Below are positions 50,762 through 58,732 of a DNA stretch of 64,000 nt, in pieces. The notes below the pieces were generated by a model. The model was not told where the DNA came from, ran no database searches, and saw only the letters and a list, made by a program, of their open reading frames with translations. Within the stretch, counting starts at the first letter, position 1. Each line of letters starts with the position of its first letter. The position numbers and the translations under genes are program-made. The DNA comes from an uncultured Neglectibacter sp. (GTDB lineage: Bacteria > Bacillota > Clostridia > Oscillospirales > Acutalibacteraceae), in NCBI GenBank assembly GCA_937958185.1, contig CALFFN010000036.1, forward strand, positions 8,128 through 72,127, in the 5' to 3' direction.

Positions 50762-52306
50762 ATGAAATTCCGCAATCCCGTCATTCCCGGCTTTTACCCC
50801 GATCCCAGCATTTGCCGGGTAGGAGAGGACTACTATCTGGTAAACAGCTCCTTCGAGTTTTTTCCGGGCGTTCCCCTGTACCACAGCCGGGACTTGATCT
50901 CCTGGGAGCAGATCGGGCATGTGCTCACCCGGAAAAGCCAGCTGCCCCTGGAGGGCTGCCCCAATTCCGGCGGCATTTTCGCCCCCACAATCCGTTATCA
51001 TGAGGGCAGGTTCTACATGGTGACCACCAACGTCACCGGCGGCGGGCATTTCTTTGTGTGGACGGACGACATCCGCGGGGAATGGTCCGACCCCGTCTGG
51101 GTGAAGCAGATGGGCATTGACCCGTCCCTGTTCTGGGACGATGACGGCAAAGTGTATTTCCAGAGCACCTTCTTTGACAAAAAGACCGGGCGCCAGTGCA
51201 TCGGGCAGAGCGAGATAGATTTGGAAACGGGAGCGCTGCTGACGGAGACACGTCCCCTTTGGTTCGGCACAGGAGGAAAATGCCCGGAAGGACCCCACCT
51301 GTACAAAAGAAACGGCGTGTATTATCTGATGATCGCCGAGGGTGGCACGGAATATGGGCATATGGAGACCCTCGCCCGTTCCCGGAATGTGTGGGGACCC
51401 TTTGAAAGCTGCCCCCATAATCCCATCGTGACCCAGCGCGATTTCATGCCGGACTACACTGACCCCACCTCCGATGTGATCCAGGGCGTTGGGCACGCCG
51501 ATTTGGTAGACGATCCGAAAGGAAACTGGTGGCTGGTGTTCCACGGCTTCCGCCCCTCCCAGTCCATGCTGCACCATATCGGGCGGGAAACCATGGTCGC
51601 CCCGGTGGAATGGGACAGCGACGGCTGGCTCACCGTCAACGGCGGCAAGCCCATCACCCCTGTGATGGAGCTGCCCGGCGGCGATGGCTTCCTTCCGCAA
51701 ACCGATTTTTCCTTTTCGGAGGATTTCACAAAAGAAAGCACTCTCCCCGCAAGATGGGCATATCTGCGGGACCCTGTGGAAGAGCATTATCATTTTTCCG
51801 ACGGTCTTGTGCTGACCGGCGGCGACCCGCTGGAAGGGCGGGGCGCGCCCACCTTTGTAGGCGTGCGCCAGCGGCAGTTTACAGGCACGGTAACGGCGGA
51901 AGCGGAGATTTTCCCTGAAGACGACCGGCAGGAGGCGGGGATCACCGTCTACCATACCGGGGAGCACCACTATGACCTGGTGGTGACCTGCCGGGGCGGC
52001 AAACGAGTGGCGCTGCTGCGCAGGCGGGTGTGCGACCTGCTGGTGGAATCGGACTGCGTGGAACTGCCGGAAAGCGGCAGCCTGACCCTGCAGATCAGGT
52101 CCGACCGGCTGCACTATGAATTTTTTGCGGGAGCTGCCGACGGTGAGCTGCAGTCCCTGGGCAAAGCGCGGACCCAGCCCCTTTCCACCGAGGTGATGGC
52201 GGGCACCTTTACCGGGTGCTTCTTTGGAATGTTTGCCCAAGGGGAAGGGACAAAGGCGGTCTTTTCCGCATTCAGCTGCAACTATCAGGAGGGAAATGAA
52301 AAATGA
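50762..52306 (+). CDS. GH43 family beta-xylosidase/alpha-L-arabinofuranosidase
   Basis: Five-bladed beta-propeller glycosidase. Catalytic triad: Asp14 (PGFYPDPS), Asp120 (GIDPSLFWDDDG) and Glu176 (CPEGPHLY). A C-terminal beta-sandwich (about residues 320-514) is present, as in two-domain XynB-type enzymes that release xylose or arabinose from oligosaccharides. No signal peptide, so it acts inside the cell on imported oligosaccharides. 514 aa. AAAGGAAGC precedes the ATG. Its stop overlaps the GH27 start (ATGA). Confidence 0.92.
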   Translation: MKFRNPVIPGFYPDPSICRVGEDYYLVNSSFEFFPGVPLYHSRDLISWEQIGHVLTRKSQLPLEGCPNSGGIFAPTIRYHEGRFYMVTTNVTGGGHFFVWTDDIRGEWSDPVWVKQMGIDPSLFWDDDGKVYFQSTFFDKKTGRQCIGQSEIDLETGALLTETRPLWFGTGGKCPEGPHLYKRNGVYYLMIAEGGTEYGHMETLARSRNVWGPFESCPHNPIVTQRDFMPDYTDPTSDVIQGVGHADLVDDPKGNWWLVFHGFRPSQSMLHHIGRETMVAPVEWDSDGWLTVNGGKPITPVMELPGGDGFLPQTDFSFSEDFTKESTLPARWAYLRDPVEEHYHFSDGLVLTGGDPLEGRGAPTFVGVRQRQFTGTVTAEAEIFPEDDRQEAGITVYHTGEHHYDLVVTCRGGKRVALLRRRVCDLLVESDCVELPESGSLTLQIRSDRLHYEFFAGAADGELQSLGKARTQPLSTEVMAGTFTGCFFGMFAQGEGTKAVFSAFSCNYQEGNEK

Positions 52307-53625
52307 AAAAAGATTTGTGCGCGCTGACACCGCCCATGGGGTGGAACAGCTGGGACTGCTACGGCAACGCCGTCAATGAGGAGCAGCTTTTGGGCAACGC
52401 CCGGTACATGGCGGAGCATTTGAAGGAATACGGCTGGGAATATGTGGTCTGCGACATTCAGTGGTCCGAGCCCAACGCTGGGGTAGAGCGCCCGGAATAT
52501 GTGCCCTTCGCCTGGCTGACCCTGGACGAATACGGCAGGCAGCTGCCCGCCCCGGAGCGGTTCCCCTCTGCGGCAGGGGGGAAAGGCTTTTCGGAGATTT
52601 CCCGGAAAATCCACGATATGGGGCTGAAATTCGGTATCCACATCATGCGCGGCGTGCCCCGGCTGGCGGCGCACAGGCACCTGCCTGTCAAGGGGACAGA
52701 CACCACCTGCGACAGGATCGCCCAGGACAATTCCGTTTCCCGCTGGAACACGGATATGTACGGTGTCGACTGGACAAAGGAGGGGGCGCAGGCGTACTAC
52801 GATTCCATTTTTGAGCTGTATGCCCAGTGGGGCGTGGATTTCGTCAAGGTAGACGACATCTGCAATACCAACGCCTATCCCACCCGCCCCTATTCCGCGG
52901 AAAAGGAGATCGAGATGATCCGCCGCGCCATTGACCGTTGCGGCAGAGACATGGTGCTGAGCCTGTCTCCCGGTCCGGCAGTGATCGAAAAGGCGTGGCA
53001 CCTGCGGCAAAACGCCAATATGTGGCGCATTACCGACGATTTTTGGGACGACTGGAGCCTGCTGCTTGCCATGTTTGAGCGCTGTGAGGTCTGGGAGCGC
53101 CAGGTTTCCCCCGGCTGCTGGCCGGACTGCGACATGCTGCCTTTGGGCAGTATCCGCCGGAACATCAAGCGCTTTGAGGAAAGCCAGGGACGGGAATATG
53201 GCGAAGCGTGGACAAAATTCACCCCGGCGGAGCAGACCACTATGATGTCCCTGTGGTGTATCTTCCGTTCCCCGCTGATCATGGGCGGCGAGCTGCGGGA
53301 AAACGACGATTTTACCCTGTCCCTCCTGACCAATCGGGACATTCTGAAAATGCACCGTGACGGAGAAAACGCCCATCAGATCCGCCGGACGGAGGAAAGC
53401 TGTGTTTGGAAAAGCCGTGACAGTGAAGACGGCTCTGTCTATGCGGCGCTGTTTAATTTTGCGGACGAGGACGCGGTGGTGACCGCTTCCCTGGAGGAAT
53501 TGGAGCTTTTCGGAACATATCGGGCAAGGGAGTTGTGGAGCGGCAGAGAGCTGTGCGCCGTGCAGCAGCTTTCCGCCTGTCTGCCTGCCCATGGCGCGGC
53601 GGTGTACCGTCTGCGGGTGGAATAG
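52303..53625 (+). CDS. GH27 family alpha-galactosidase-like enzyme
   Basis: TIM-barrel retaining glycosidase. Family signature TPPMGWNSWDCYG at the N-terminus; probable nucleophile Asp184 in DFVKVDDICN, acid/base Asp245 in MWRITDDFWDD. The C-terminal beta domain ends near AAVYRLRVE. No signal peptide. 440 aa. Coupled to the GH43 gene by ATGA, suggesting that both act on one branched oligosaccharide, for example an arabino- or galacto-substituted xylan fragment; members can also be beta-L-arabinopyranosidases. No transporter gene lies beside them. Confidence 0.9.
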   Translation: MKKDLCALTPPMGWNSWDCYGNAVNEEQLLGNARYMAEHLKEYGWEYVVCDIQWSEPNAGVERPEYVPFAWLTLDEYGRQLPAPERFPSAAGGKGFSEISRKIHDMGLKFGIHIMRGVPRLAAHRHLPVKGTDTTCDRIAQDNSVSRWNTDMYGVDWTKEGAQAYYDSIFELYAQWGVDFVKVDDICNTNAYPTRPYSAEKEIEMIRRAIDRCGRDMVLSLSPGPAVIEKAWHLRQNANMWRITDDFWDDWSLLLAMFERCEVWERQVSPGCWPDCDMLPLGSIRRNIKRFEESQGREYGEAWTKFTPAEQTTMMSLWCIFRSPLIMGGELRENDDFTLSLLTNRDILKMHRDGENAHQIRRTEESCVWKSRDSEDGSVYAALFNFADEDAVVTASLEELELFGTYRARELWSGRELCAVQQLSACLPAHGAAVYRLRVE

Positions 53626-53674
53626 GCGAATAAAATGTTATGTAAACTACCTCTTGCTTCTAAAAAAGTTCCAA

Positions 53675-53711
53675 ATAGAACCTTGACAAAATTGGTTCTA
53701 TATAGTACCAT
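53675..53711 (+). promoter_or_regulatory. MarR promoter with overlapping palindromic operator
   Basis: ATAGAACC (53675-53682), 11 bases, GGTTCTAT (53694-53701) form a perfect inverted repeat that encloses a consensus -35 TTGACA (53683-53688). A possible -10, TACCAT (53706-53711), follows at 17 bases. The position predicts repression by the MarR protein encoded 90 bases downstream. Confidence 0.8.
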
Positions 53712-53799
53712 ATAACTGCCGCAGAAATCGGCAGACGTGCCGGCGGCGGGCTTGCGCAGGTTTTGATGATGACCATAGCTCGGAAAGGACGACCCTTAT

Positions 53800-54285
53800 T
53801 TGGAAACCAGAACAGGATTTTTGATCTCTCAAATCAAGCAGCGGCAGGGGAGGGTGTTCCAAAGGCTGCTGCAGGACTGCGGCGTGGAGGAATTTAACGG
53901 TCCCCAGGGCAATATCCTCTACGTGCTCTGGCAGGGGGACGGCGTTCCTATTGTGGAGCTTTCCCGAAAAACGGGGCTTGCGAAAAACACCCTGACCGCC
54001 ATGCTGGGGAGAATGGAGGAAAGCGGGCTGATCTACCGCAGGCAGAGCGCGGAAGATCACCGAAAATCCTTTATCTGCCTGACGGAAAAGGCGCGGGGGC
54101 TGGAAGACCGTTATGAGCAGGTCTCCCAGCAGATGAACGAGCTGTTTTTTCAGGGCTTCCGGGACAGCGAGATCGAAGAGCTGGAAGGGTATCTGGACAG
54201 GATCGTCGCAAATCTACAGCGGGCGGAGCGCGCCGGGAAAGCTTTCCCCCAAGGCGTTTCTCCTGCTGAAACGGAAAAGAGGTAA
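53800..54285 (+). CDS. MarR family transcriptional regulator
   Basis: Winged-helix dimeric regulator. The DNA-binding region is IVELSRKTGLAKNTLTAMLGRMEESGLIYRRQSAEDHRKSF (seen in pieces), with the wing DHRKS, flanked by dimerisation helices. 161 aa. Translation starts at TTG 53800 with GAAAGGA 10 bases upstream. A perfect palindrome around its promoter suggests autoregulation. It is 4 bases ahead of a flavin-binding protein gene, the likely co-regulated target. Confidence 0.9.
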   Translation: METRTGFLISQIKQRQGRVFQRLLQDCGVEEFNGPQGNILYVLWQGDGVPIVELSRKTGLAKNTLTAMLGRMEESGLIYRRQSAEDHRKSFICLTEKARGLEDRYEQVSQQMNELFFQGFRDSEIEELEGYLDRIVANLQRAERAGKAFPQGVSPAETEKR

Positions 54286-54289
54286 CAGC

Positions 54290-54757
54290 ATGACAATTGA
54301 ACAAATGGCGGCGCTGATCGACCGCTCTCTATTCGCGTCCCTGGCTTACATGGACGAAGCGGGAAAATTGAATGTCCGCCGGGTATTTTCCACCTTTCAT
54401 TGGGGACTGGGCAGACATCTGATCTCCACGAATACAAGCTCCGCCCACGTGCAGAGCTTGCTGAAAAACGGGAATGCCAGCCTGTATTTTTCAGATGATT
54501 CCGCGTTCGAGGGGCTTTGCCTGCGCGGCAGGGCGGTGGTTCATTTTGACCGGGAATTTAAGGAGCTGATGTGGCACGAGCAGGACGTTCAATATTATCC
54601 CGGCGGCGTGGACGACGAGGACTATTGCGTGGTGGAGTTTATCGCGGACTCCGGGCGGTTCTACAAGGGCGACGCGGAAAATTATAAGGGCGAGCTTTCC
54701 CAGGAGGAGATCGCGGCTTACGACGAGGGAAAGACCTATACGGACTCCCGGGCTTAA
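54290..54757 (+). CDS. Pyridoxamine 5'-phosphate oxidase-like flavin-binding protein
   Basis: Split-barrel flavoprotein of 155 aa. The N-terminal SLFASLAYMDEAGKLNVR and central HVQSLLKNGNASLYFSD stretches fit the PNPOx-like superfamily, which includes flavin reductases, nitroreductase-like and heme-degrading proteins. The substrate is unknown. Its gene is in an operon with the MarR regulator, a common arrangement for detoxification genes. Confidence 0.82.
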   Translation: MTIEQMAALIDRSLFASLAYMDEAGKLNVRRVFSTFHWGLGRHLISTNTSSAHVQSLLKNGNASLYFSDDSAFEGLCLRGRAVVHFDREFKELMWHEQDVQYYPGGVDDEDYCVVEFIADSGRFYKGDAENYKGELSQEEIAAYDEGKTYTDSRA

Positions 54758-54789
54758 ACCGCGCGCCCGGCTATTTCACAAAAAACTGA

Positions 54790-54811
54790 GGGGCTGTCTT
54801 TTGACAGCCCC
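54790..54811. terminator. Intrinsic terminator
   Basis: GGGGCTGTC, loop TTTT, GACAGCCCC, followed by TTGTTCATTTT, between the flavin protein gene and the convergent NifX-like gene. A-rich sequence precedes it, so it may work both ways. Confidence 0.9.
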
Positions 54812-54835
54812 TTGTTCATTTTCTATTTCCCGTGC

Positions 54836-55243
54836 TCAGTGCCCGCAGCCGTTTCCACCGCAGCCGTGCTTATCTTCCCCACAGTGACCGTGATGGTCGT
54901 GGTCATGATCGTGGTGGTCGCAATGCACGTTGGGGTCATATAGAAGCGTTCCCGCAAGCAGCGCCTGCACCGCGTCGTCAGCCTTGCCGGAAACGCCGCC
55001 GTACAGGGTGATCCCAGCCTGCGCCAGCGCTTCCTGAGCGCCCGCGCCGATACCGCCGCAGATCAGGGCGTCAACGCCTTTGCCCACCAGAAAGCCTGCC
55101 AGCGCGCCGTGCCCATGCCCGGCGGTGTCGGAGATTTCCTGACGGACTACCTTGCCGTCCTCCACCTCGTAAAGCTTGACCTGGCTGGTGTGCCCAAAAT
55201 GCTGGAACACCAGCCCGTTTTCATAAGTTACCGCAATTTTCAT
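54836..55243 (-). CDS. NifX/NifB-type iron-molybdenum cofactor-binding protein with His-rich tail
   Basis: A 135-aa dinitrogenase-cofactor family protein (MKIAVTYENGLVFQHFGH, ALICGGIGAGAQEALAQAGI). Stand-alone members occur in non-diazotrophs and bind Fe-S or Fe-Mo clusters. The last 27 residues are a metal-binding tail rich in His, Asp, Cys and Gly (for example DHHDHDHDHHGHCG), suggesting Ni, Zn, Cu or Fe sequestration. No nif genes other than nifS/iscU homologs are present here. GGAAAGGAGC precedes the ATG. Confidence 0.87.
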   Translation of the reverse strand: MKIAVTYENGLVFQHFGHTSQVKLYEVEDGKVVRQEISDTAGHGHGALAGFLVGKGVDALICGGIGAGAQEALAQAGITLYGGVSGKADDAVQALLAGTLLYDPNVHCDHHDHDHDHHGHCGEDKHGCGGNGCGH

Positions 55244-55272
55244 GGAAAAAGCTCCTTTCCGTTTCTACCGAT

Positions 55273-55301
55273 ATGATACCGCAGAAAGCCGGAAAAATCA
55301 A
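55273..55301 (-). promoter_or_regulatory. Promoter of the NifX-like gene
   Basis: On the - strand TTGATT, 17-base spacer, TATCAT, 30 bases before the start codon. Confidence 0.65.
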
Positions 55302-55337
55302 GGGGGAGCGGCACTGGCTCACCCTGTGCGGCGCGGT

Positions 55338-56342
55338 TTATTTGATCCAGTTTTTGCTGAAGCTGTTCCTTTCGGTTTCCACATGGCCCCGGTGCCCATG
55401 GACGGTGCAGGCGTTCAGCGCTTCTTCCAGCGCGGAAAATTCATCGTCAGTCAACTCTACTTCCCAGCCGCCCAGGTTTTCCAGAATGCGTTCCTGATTT
55501 TTCGAGCCGGGAATGGGCACGCAGTTGGGATATTTCTGCAGCATCCATGCCAGAGAGATCTGGGCGCTGGTGGCGTTTTTCTCCTGGGAATATTTTGTCA
55601 GAATGTCCAGAATGGGCTGGTTCGCGGCAATGTTTTCCTTTTGCAGCTGCGGTACCCAGTTGCGCACATCATCGGTGGACTCGAACCTGGTATCTACCGT
55701 GATCTTGCCGGAAAGGAAGCCGCTGGCAATGGGGGAAAAGGGCACCACGCCGATGTTGTGCTCCAAGCAGTAGGGGAAAATATCCTGCTCGCAGTCCCGT
55801 TCCAGCATATTGTACAGGTTCTGCACGGCGGTGACGGGGGTGATCTTCTGGGCGCGGTCCAGCGTTTCCACATTTACCTGGGACAGCCCCCAGCCCCGAA
55901 TGAGACCTTCCTCGATCAGACTTCCCATGGCGGCTGCCACGTCCTCCACGGCAACGCCCTCGTTGACCCGGTGGAGATAGTACAGGTCGATATAGTCCGT
56001 GCGCAGGTTTTTCATGGAAGCTTCCAGGTGGCGCTTCACCGTGTCATAGACGGAAGCGGAGCCCACCTCCTCCGGGTGGATATGCAGCTTTGTCGCCAGC
56101 ACCGCGTTTTTGCGGAACGGCTCCAGCGCCTTGCCCACCAGCTGTTCGTTGTGACCGGGAAAAAACTGCTCCCGCCCGTAGGCTTCGGCAGTGTCGAAAA
56201 AGGTGCAGCCAAAGTCAAACGCCCTGCGGATCGCTTCTATGCTGTAGCTTTCCGCCGGCACCTGCCCGTACCCATGGGAAAAGCCCATGCAGCCCATGCC
56301 AATGGGGGAAACCTCCAGTTCGCGGATCAAACGTGTTTTCAT
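55338..56342 (-). CDS. Aldo/keto reductase
   Basis: NADPH-dependent aldo/keto reductase with a TIM barrel. Catalytic tetrad residues: Asp and Tyr in FFDTAEAYGREQF, Lys in VLATKLHIH, His in DLYYLHRVNEG. The NADPH-binding end includes PIPGSKNQERILENLGGWE. Substrate unknown. ATG 56342 has GGAGG 8 bases upstream; the open frame continues upstream through the divergent promoter region but without support. 334 aa. The LysR gene is divergent and probably controls it. Confidence 0.93.
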   Translation of the reverse strand: MKTRLIRELEVSPIGMGCMGFSHGYGQVPAESYSIEAIRRAFDFGCTFFDTAEAYGREQFFPGHNEQLVGKALEPFRKNAVLATKLHIHPEEVGSASVYDTVKRHLEASMKNLRTDYIDLYYLHRVNEGVAVEDVAAAMGSLIEEGLIRGWGLSQVNVETLDRAQKITPVTAVQNLYNMLERDCEQDIFPYCLEHNIGVVPFSPIASGFLSGKITVDTRFESTDDVRNWVPQLQKENIAANQPILDILTKYSQEKNATSAQISLAWMLQKYPNCVPIPGSKNQERILENLGGWEVELTDDEFSALEEALNACTVHGHRGHVETERNSFSKNWIK

Positions 56343-56388
56343 GTGATGACCTCCTGATCGGTGCTTGAAATATTTGTGTTCTGCTGTC

Positions 56389-56394
56389 AGTATA
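56389..56394 (-). promoter_or_regulatory. -10 box of the aldo/keto reductase promoter
   Basis: TATACT on the - strand, 47 bases before the start codon, with a poor -35 (TTCCCT at 17 bases). It overlaps the LysR promoter region, the usual layout for LysR activation of a divergent gene. Confidence 0.5.
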
Positions 56395-56406
56395 GCGGAA
56401 AACAGA

Positions 56407-56455
56407 TTGACAGGGAAGTTTCCGTTTGATACAATGGTTGAAACTACAGGTTTCA
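56407..56455 (+). promoter_or_regulatory. LysR promoter and operator
   Basis: TTGACA, 17-base spacer, TACAAT (56430-56435). A palindrome TGAAAC-N5-GTTTCA (56439-56455) covers the expected transcript start, and GGAAGTTTCC lies in the spacer (56414-56423). These are candidate sites for LysR autorepression and divergent activation. Confidence 0.75.
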
Positions 56456-56476
56456 GCAAAAGGAGCGGTTGTCCAA

Positions 56477-57364
56477 ATGTATGACAAGGTGCTGGATACT
56501 TTTTTGGAAACGGTAGAGCGGGGCAGCTTTTCCAGGGCGGCAGAGCAGCTGTACCTGACCCACACGGCGGTGATCAAGCAGCTGAACAGCCTGGAGGACA
56601 GGCTGGGCGTGCGGCTGCTCACGCGCTCCAATCACGGCGTAGGGCTGACCCCGGCGGGGGAGGTGTTCTACCGGGAGGCAAAGGAGCTGATCCGGCTGTC
56701 CGGCGAAGCGGTGGAGCGGGTGCGCGCGGCGGGCAGACCAAAACGCATCACGCTGCGTGTGGGCAGCTCGGCGCTGTCCCCCTGTCAGGATTTTCTGGAG
56801 CAGTGGCAGCGGTCGGAAAGCGCCGCAAGGTTCCGGCTGCAGATCGTTCCCTTTTCCGACGACCGAAAGCGCTATGAGCATTTGGGCAGGGATTTCGATT
56901 TTCTGGTCGGCTCCTGCGATAATTTATTTGCCCGGGAGAAATTCGACTTTCTGCCTATCGGGCAGTACCGATTTGAGCTGCTTATGAGCCGAGAGCACCG
57001 GCTGGCAAAGGCGCGGTCGCTTTCCCTTGGGGACTTAAAGGGGGAGACCGTCATGCTGATGAAGCCCGGCGTCAGCCCGATCAACGATGAAATACGGCAC
57101 GCGCTGCAGGAGAAATGCCCGGAAGCGGCGATCGAAAGCATTCTGCCCGTCTACAATATGGAAACCTTCAACCGCTGTGCAGAAAGCGAGGCCCTGCTGG
57201 TGTCCCTGGAATGCTGGGAAAATGTCCACCCCGCCTTGACCGCGGTGCCCCTGCAGGAGGAATATACCATCGAGTATGGGCTTATTTTCTCCAAGGCTTT
57301 CGGCGGCGCACTGCGGGAATTTCTTCAGGCGGTGCGCGGGCAGTTCACTGATAAGGCTCAGTAA
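56477..57364 (+). CDS. LysR family transcriptional regulator
   Basis: N-terminal winged helix (DTFLETVERGSFSRAAEQLYLTHTAVIKQLNSLE in pieces) and a two-lobed ligand-binding domain from about residue 90. 295 aa. ATG 56477 starts the conserved MYDKVLDTFLETVE; the upstream in-frame region would run through the promoter. Its 3' end overlaps that of the convergent lacI-type gene by 7 bases. The divergent aldo/keto reductase is the probable target. Confidence 0.92.
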   Translation: MYDKVLDTFLETVERGSFSRAAEQLYLTHTAVIKQLNSLEDRLGVRLLTRSNHGVGLTPAGEVFYREAKELIRLSGEAVERVRAAGRPKRITLRVGSSALSPCQDFLEQWQRSESAARFRLQIVPFSDDRKRYEHLGRDFDFLVGSCDNLFAREKFDFLPIGQYRFELLMSREHRLAKARSLSLGDLKGETVMLMKPGVSPINDEIRHALQEKCPEAAIESILPVYNMETFNRCAESEALLVSLECWENVHPALTAVPLQEEYTIEYGLIFSKAFGGALREFLQAVRGQFTDKAQ

Positions 57365-58416
57365 GCCTTCGGCGGCGCGCAGCTTTCCCGCAGCACCAGA
57401 TCGGGGGTGGATTGGATTCTGGCGTCCGTCTCTATCCCCTGTATGCGGTGAAGCAGCGCCTGAATGACGAACCGTCCGAATTGCTCGTTGTGCTGGTCCA
57501 TGCCCGTCAGGCGGGGGACAAAATAGTCGGCGGAAAAGAACTGGTCGCAGCTGACGATGGAAACGTCCTCCGGCACGCGGCGCCCAAAGTCCGCCAGCGC
57601 CCGGTACGCGCCGAACGCCACGCTGTCGTTGATCGCCAGCGCCGCCGTAAACGGGATTTTTTGTTCCAGCAGGGACTTCATGGCGCTGTAGCCGTCCGGG
57701 GCGTAGTAATCGGACAGGGAGACAAGCTCCTTGTCATAGGGAAACCCTAAAGCAGACAGCGCGTCGGCATACGCCCCCAGCCGGGATTCCGTAATGCTGA
57801 CGCCCCGCTCGCCCCCCAGAAAAGCAATGCGGCGGTGCCCCAGGGAAGCCAGATGGTCCATGGAAGCGAACACACCTTTCCCGGTTTCCCTCTGGAGGAA
57901 CAGGCAGTCTATCCCGCGAATAGGGTTCCCCAGCACCACGGTGGGCACGGCGGAGGCGAGCTCCTGCAGGGCGTTTCGGTATTCCGGCGGCACGTGGAGC
58001 AGGTCTGCCTGCCCGCCCGCTACGAGAACACCGTCCACCTGCCTGTCCAGCAGCATTTTGAAATACGCGGCTTCCGGCGGGTGGGAGCCGTCCTTATCGG
58101 CGGAGCTGAAAAAAGAGGTGTTGCAGAGAAACACCGAGTATCCGGCAGCGCGGGCAGCCTGTTCAAACGCCCGGAACATGGCGGAAAAATAGGGGTTCGT
58201 AATGTCCGGCATGACAATTCCCAGCGTCATGCTCTGCCGCTTGATAAGCCCTCTGGCAAAGGCGTTCGGCGTGTAGTGGTGCTTGTGAATGGCAGCTTCT
58301 ACCCGTTCCCTGGTGCGCTGAGAAACGGGAGCGGTGCCGTTTAGCACCCGGGAAACCGTGGCAATGGAAACGCCGCATTCCTTTGCGATTTGCACCATAG
58401 TGGCAGGCTTGTTCAT
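57358..58416 (-). CDS. LacI family transcriptional regulator
   Basis: Sugar-responsive repressor. The helix-turn-helix TMVQIAKECGVSIATVSRVLNG is at residues 6-27, followed by the hinge (TPNAFARGLIKRQS) and a periplasmic-binding-protein-like effector domain (LGIVMPDITNPYFSAMF onward). ATG 58416 has GGAGGTG upstream; the longer frame lacks a ribosome binding site. 352 aa. Two near-identical operators lie in the divergent promoter region between it and the GH9 operon, indicating local control and autoregulation. Confidence 0.94.
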   Translation of the reverse strand: MNKPATMVQIAKECGVSIATVSRVLNGTAPVSQRTRERVEAAIHKHHYTPNAFARGLIKRQSMTLGIVMPDITNPYFSAMFRAFEQAARAAGYSVFLCNTSFFSSADKDGSHPPEAAYFKMLLDRQVDGVLVAGGQADLLHVPPEYRNALQELASAVPTVVLGNPIRGIDCLFLQRETGKGVFASMDHLASLGHRRIAFLGGERGVSITESRLGAYADALSALGFPYDKELVSLSDYYAPDGYSAMKSLLEQKIPFTAALAINDSVAFGAYRALADFGRRVPEDVSIVSCDQFFSADYFVPRLTGMDQHNEQFGRFVIQALLHRIQGIETDARIQSTPDLVLRESCAPPKAY

Positions 58417-58450
58417 AAAGGCACCTCCAAAGCAGAAAGCTCTTTTCTCC

Positions 58451-58479
58451 ATTGTAACAAAAGCTGAAAACCTTTTCAA
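58451..58479 (-). promoter_or_regulatory. lacI-type gene promoter with operator O1
   Basis: On the - strand TTGAAA, 17-base spacer, TACAAT. The 14-bp palindrome TGAAAACCTTTTCA (58465-58478) covers the -35 and part of the spacer, predicting autorepression. Confidence 0.82.
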
Positions 58480-58549
58480 CGGGCGGACAGCCTCCCGCAG
58501 CTTTGCATTTTGACGAAAATGTAAAGCCGGATTTGGGTAAAACGTCCAC

Positions 58550-58578
58550 TTGCAATGTAAAGGTTTTCATATTATAGT
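58550..58578 (+). promoter_or_regulatory. GH9 operon promoter with operator O2
   Basis: TTGCAA, 17-base spacer, TATAGT. The spacer starts with TGTAAAGGTTTTCA (58556-58569), which matches the reverse complement of O1 (TGAAAAGGTTTTCA) at 13 of 14 positions. Repressor bound here would block RNA polymerase. Confidence 0.85.
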
Positions 58579-58594
58579 CGAAGCAGATGGTACA

Positions 58595-58644
58595 ATGATC
58601 GCAAAGCGATCATCAGAGAGAACCCCTGAAACGCGAAGCGTTTC
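58595..58644 (+). promoter_or_regulatory. Two hairpins in the GH9 operon leader
   Basis: ATGATCGC/GCGATCAT (58595-58602, 58606-58613) and GAAACGC/GCGTTTC (58628-58634, 58638-58644; followed by TCTTTTCC) form perfect stems in the 150-base leader. The second resembles a weak terminator and could attenuate the operon; unproven. Confidence 0.5.
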
Positions 58645-58732
58645 TCTTTTCCTACGGAAAAGTACCGGGCTTCTCCAAATCAGTTGGCGCATTCTGCGCA
58701 TATGATATAACAACGAAAAGAGAGGGAAGAGT

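Noticed and set aside
54836..55243. Part of a nitrogen fixation system
   Set aside because: No nifHDKEN genes in the window; NifX-like and NifS/IscU homologs are common in non-fixing anaerobes.
55242..56357. 371-codon + strand frame over the aldo/keto reductase
   Set aside because: The - strand carries the catalytic tetrad of an aldo/keto reductase; this frame has no motif.
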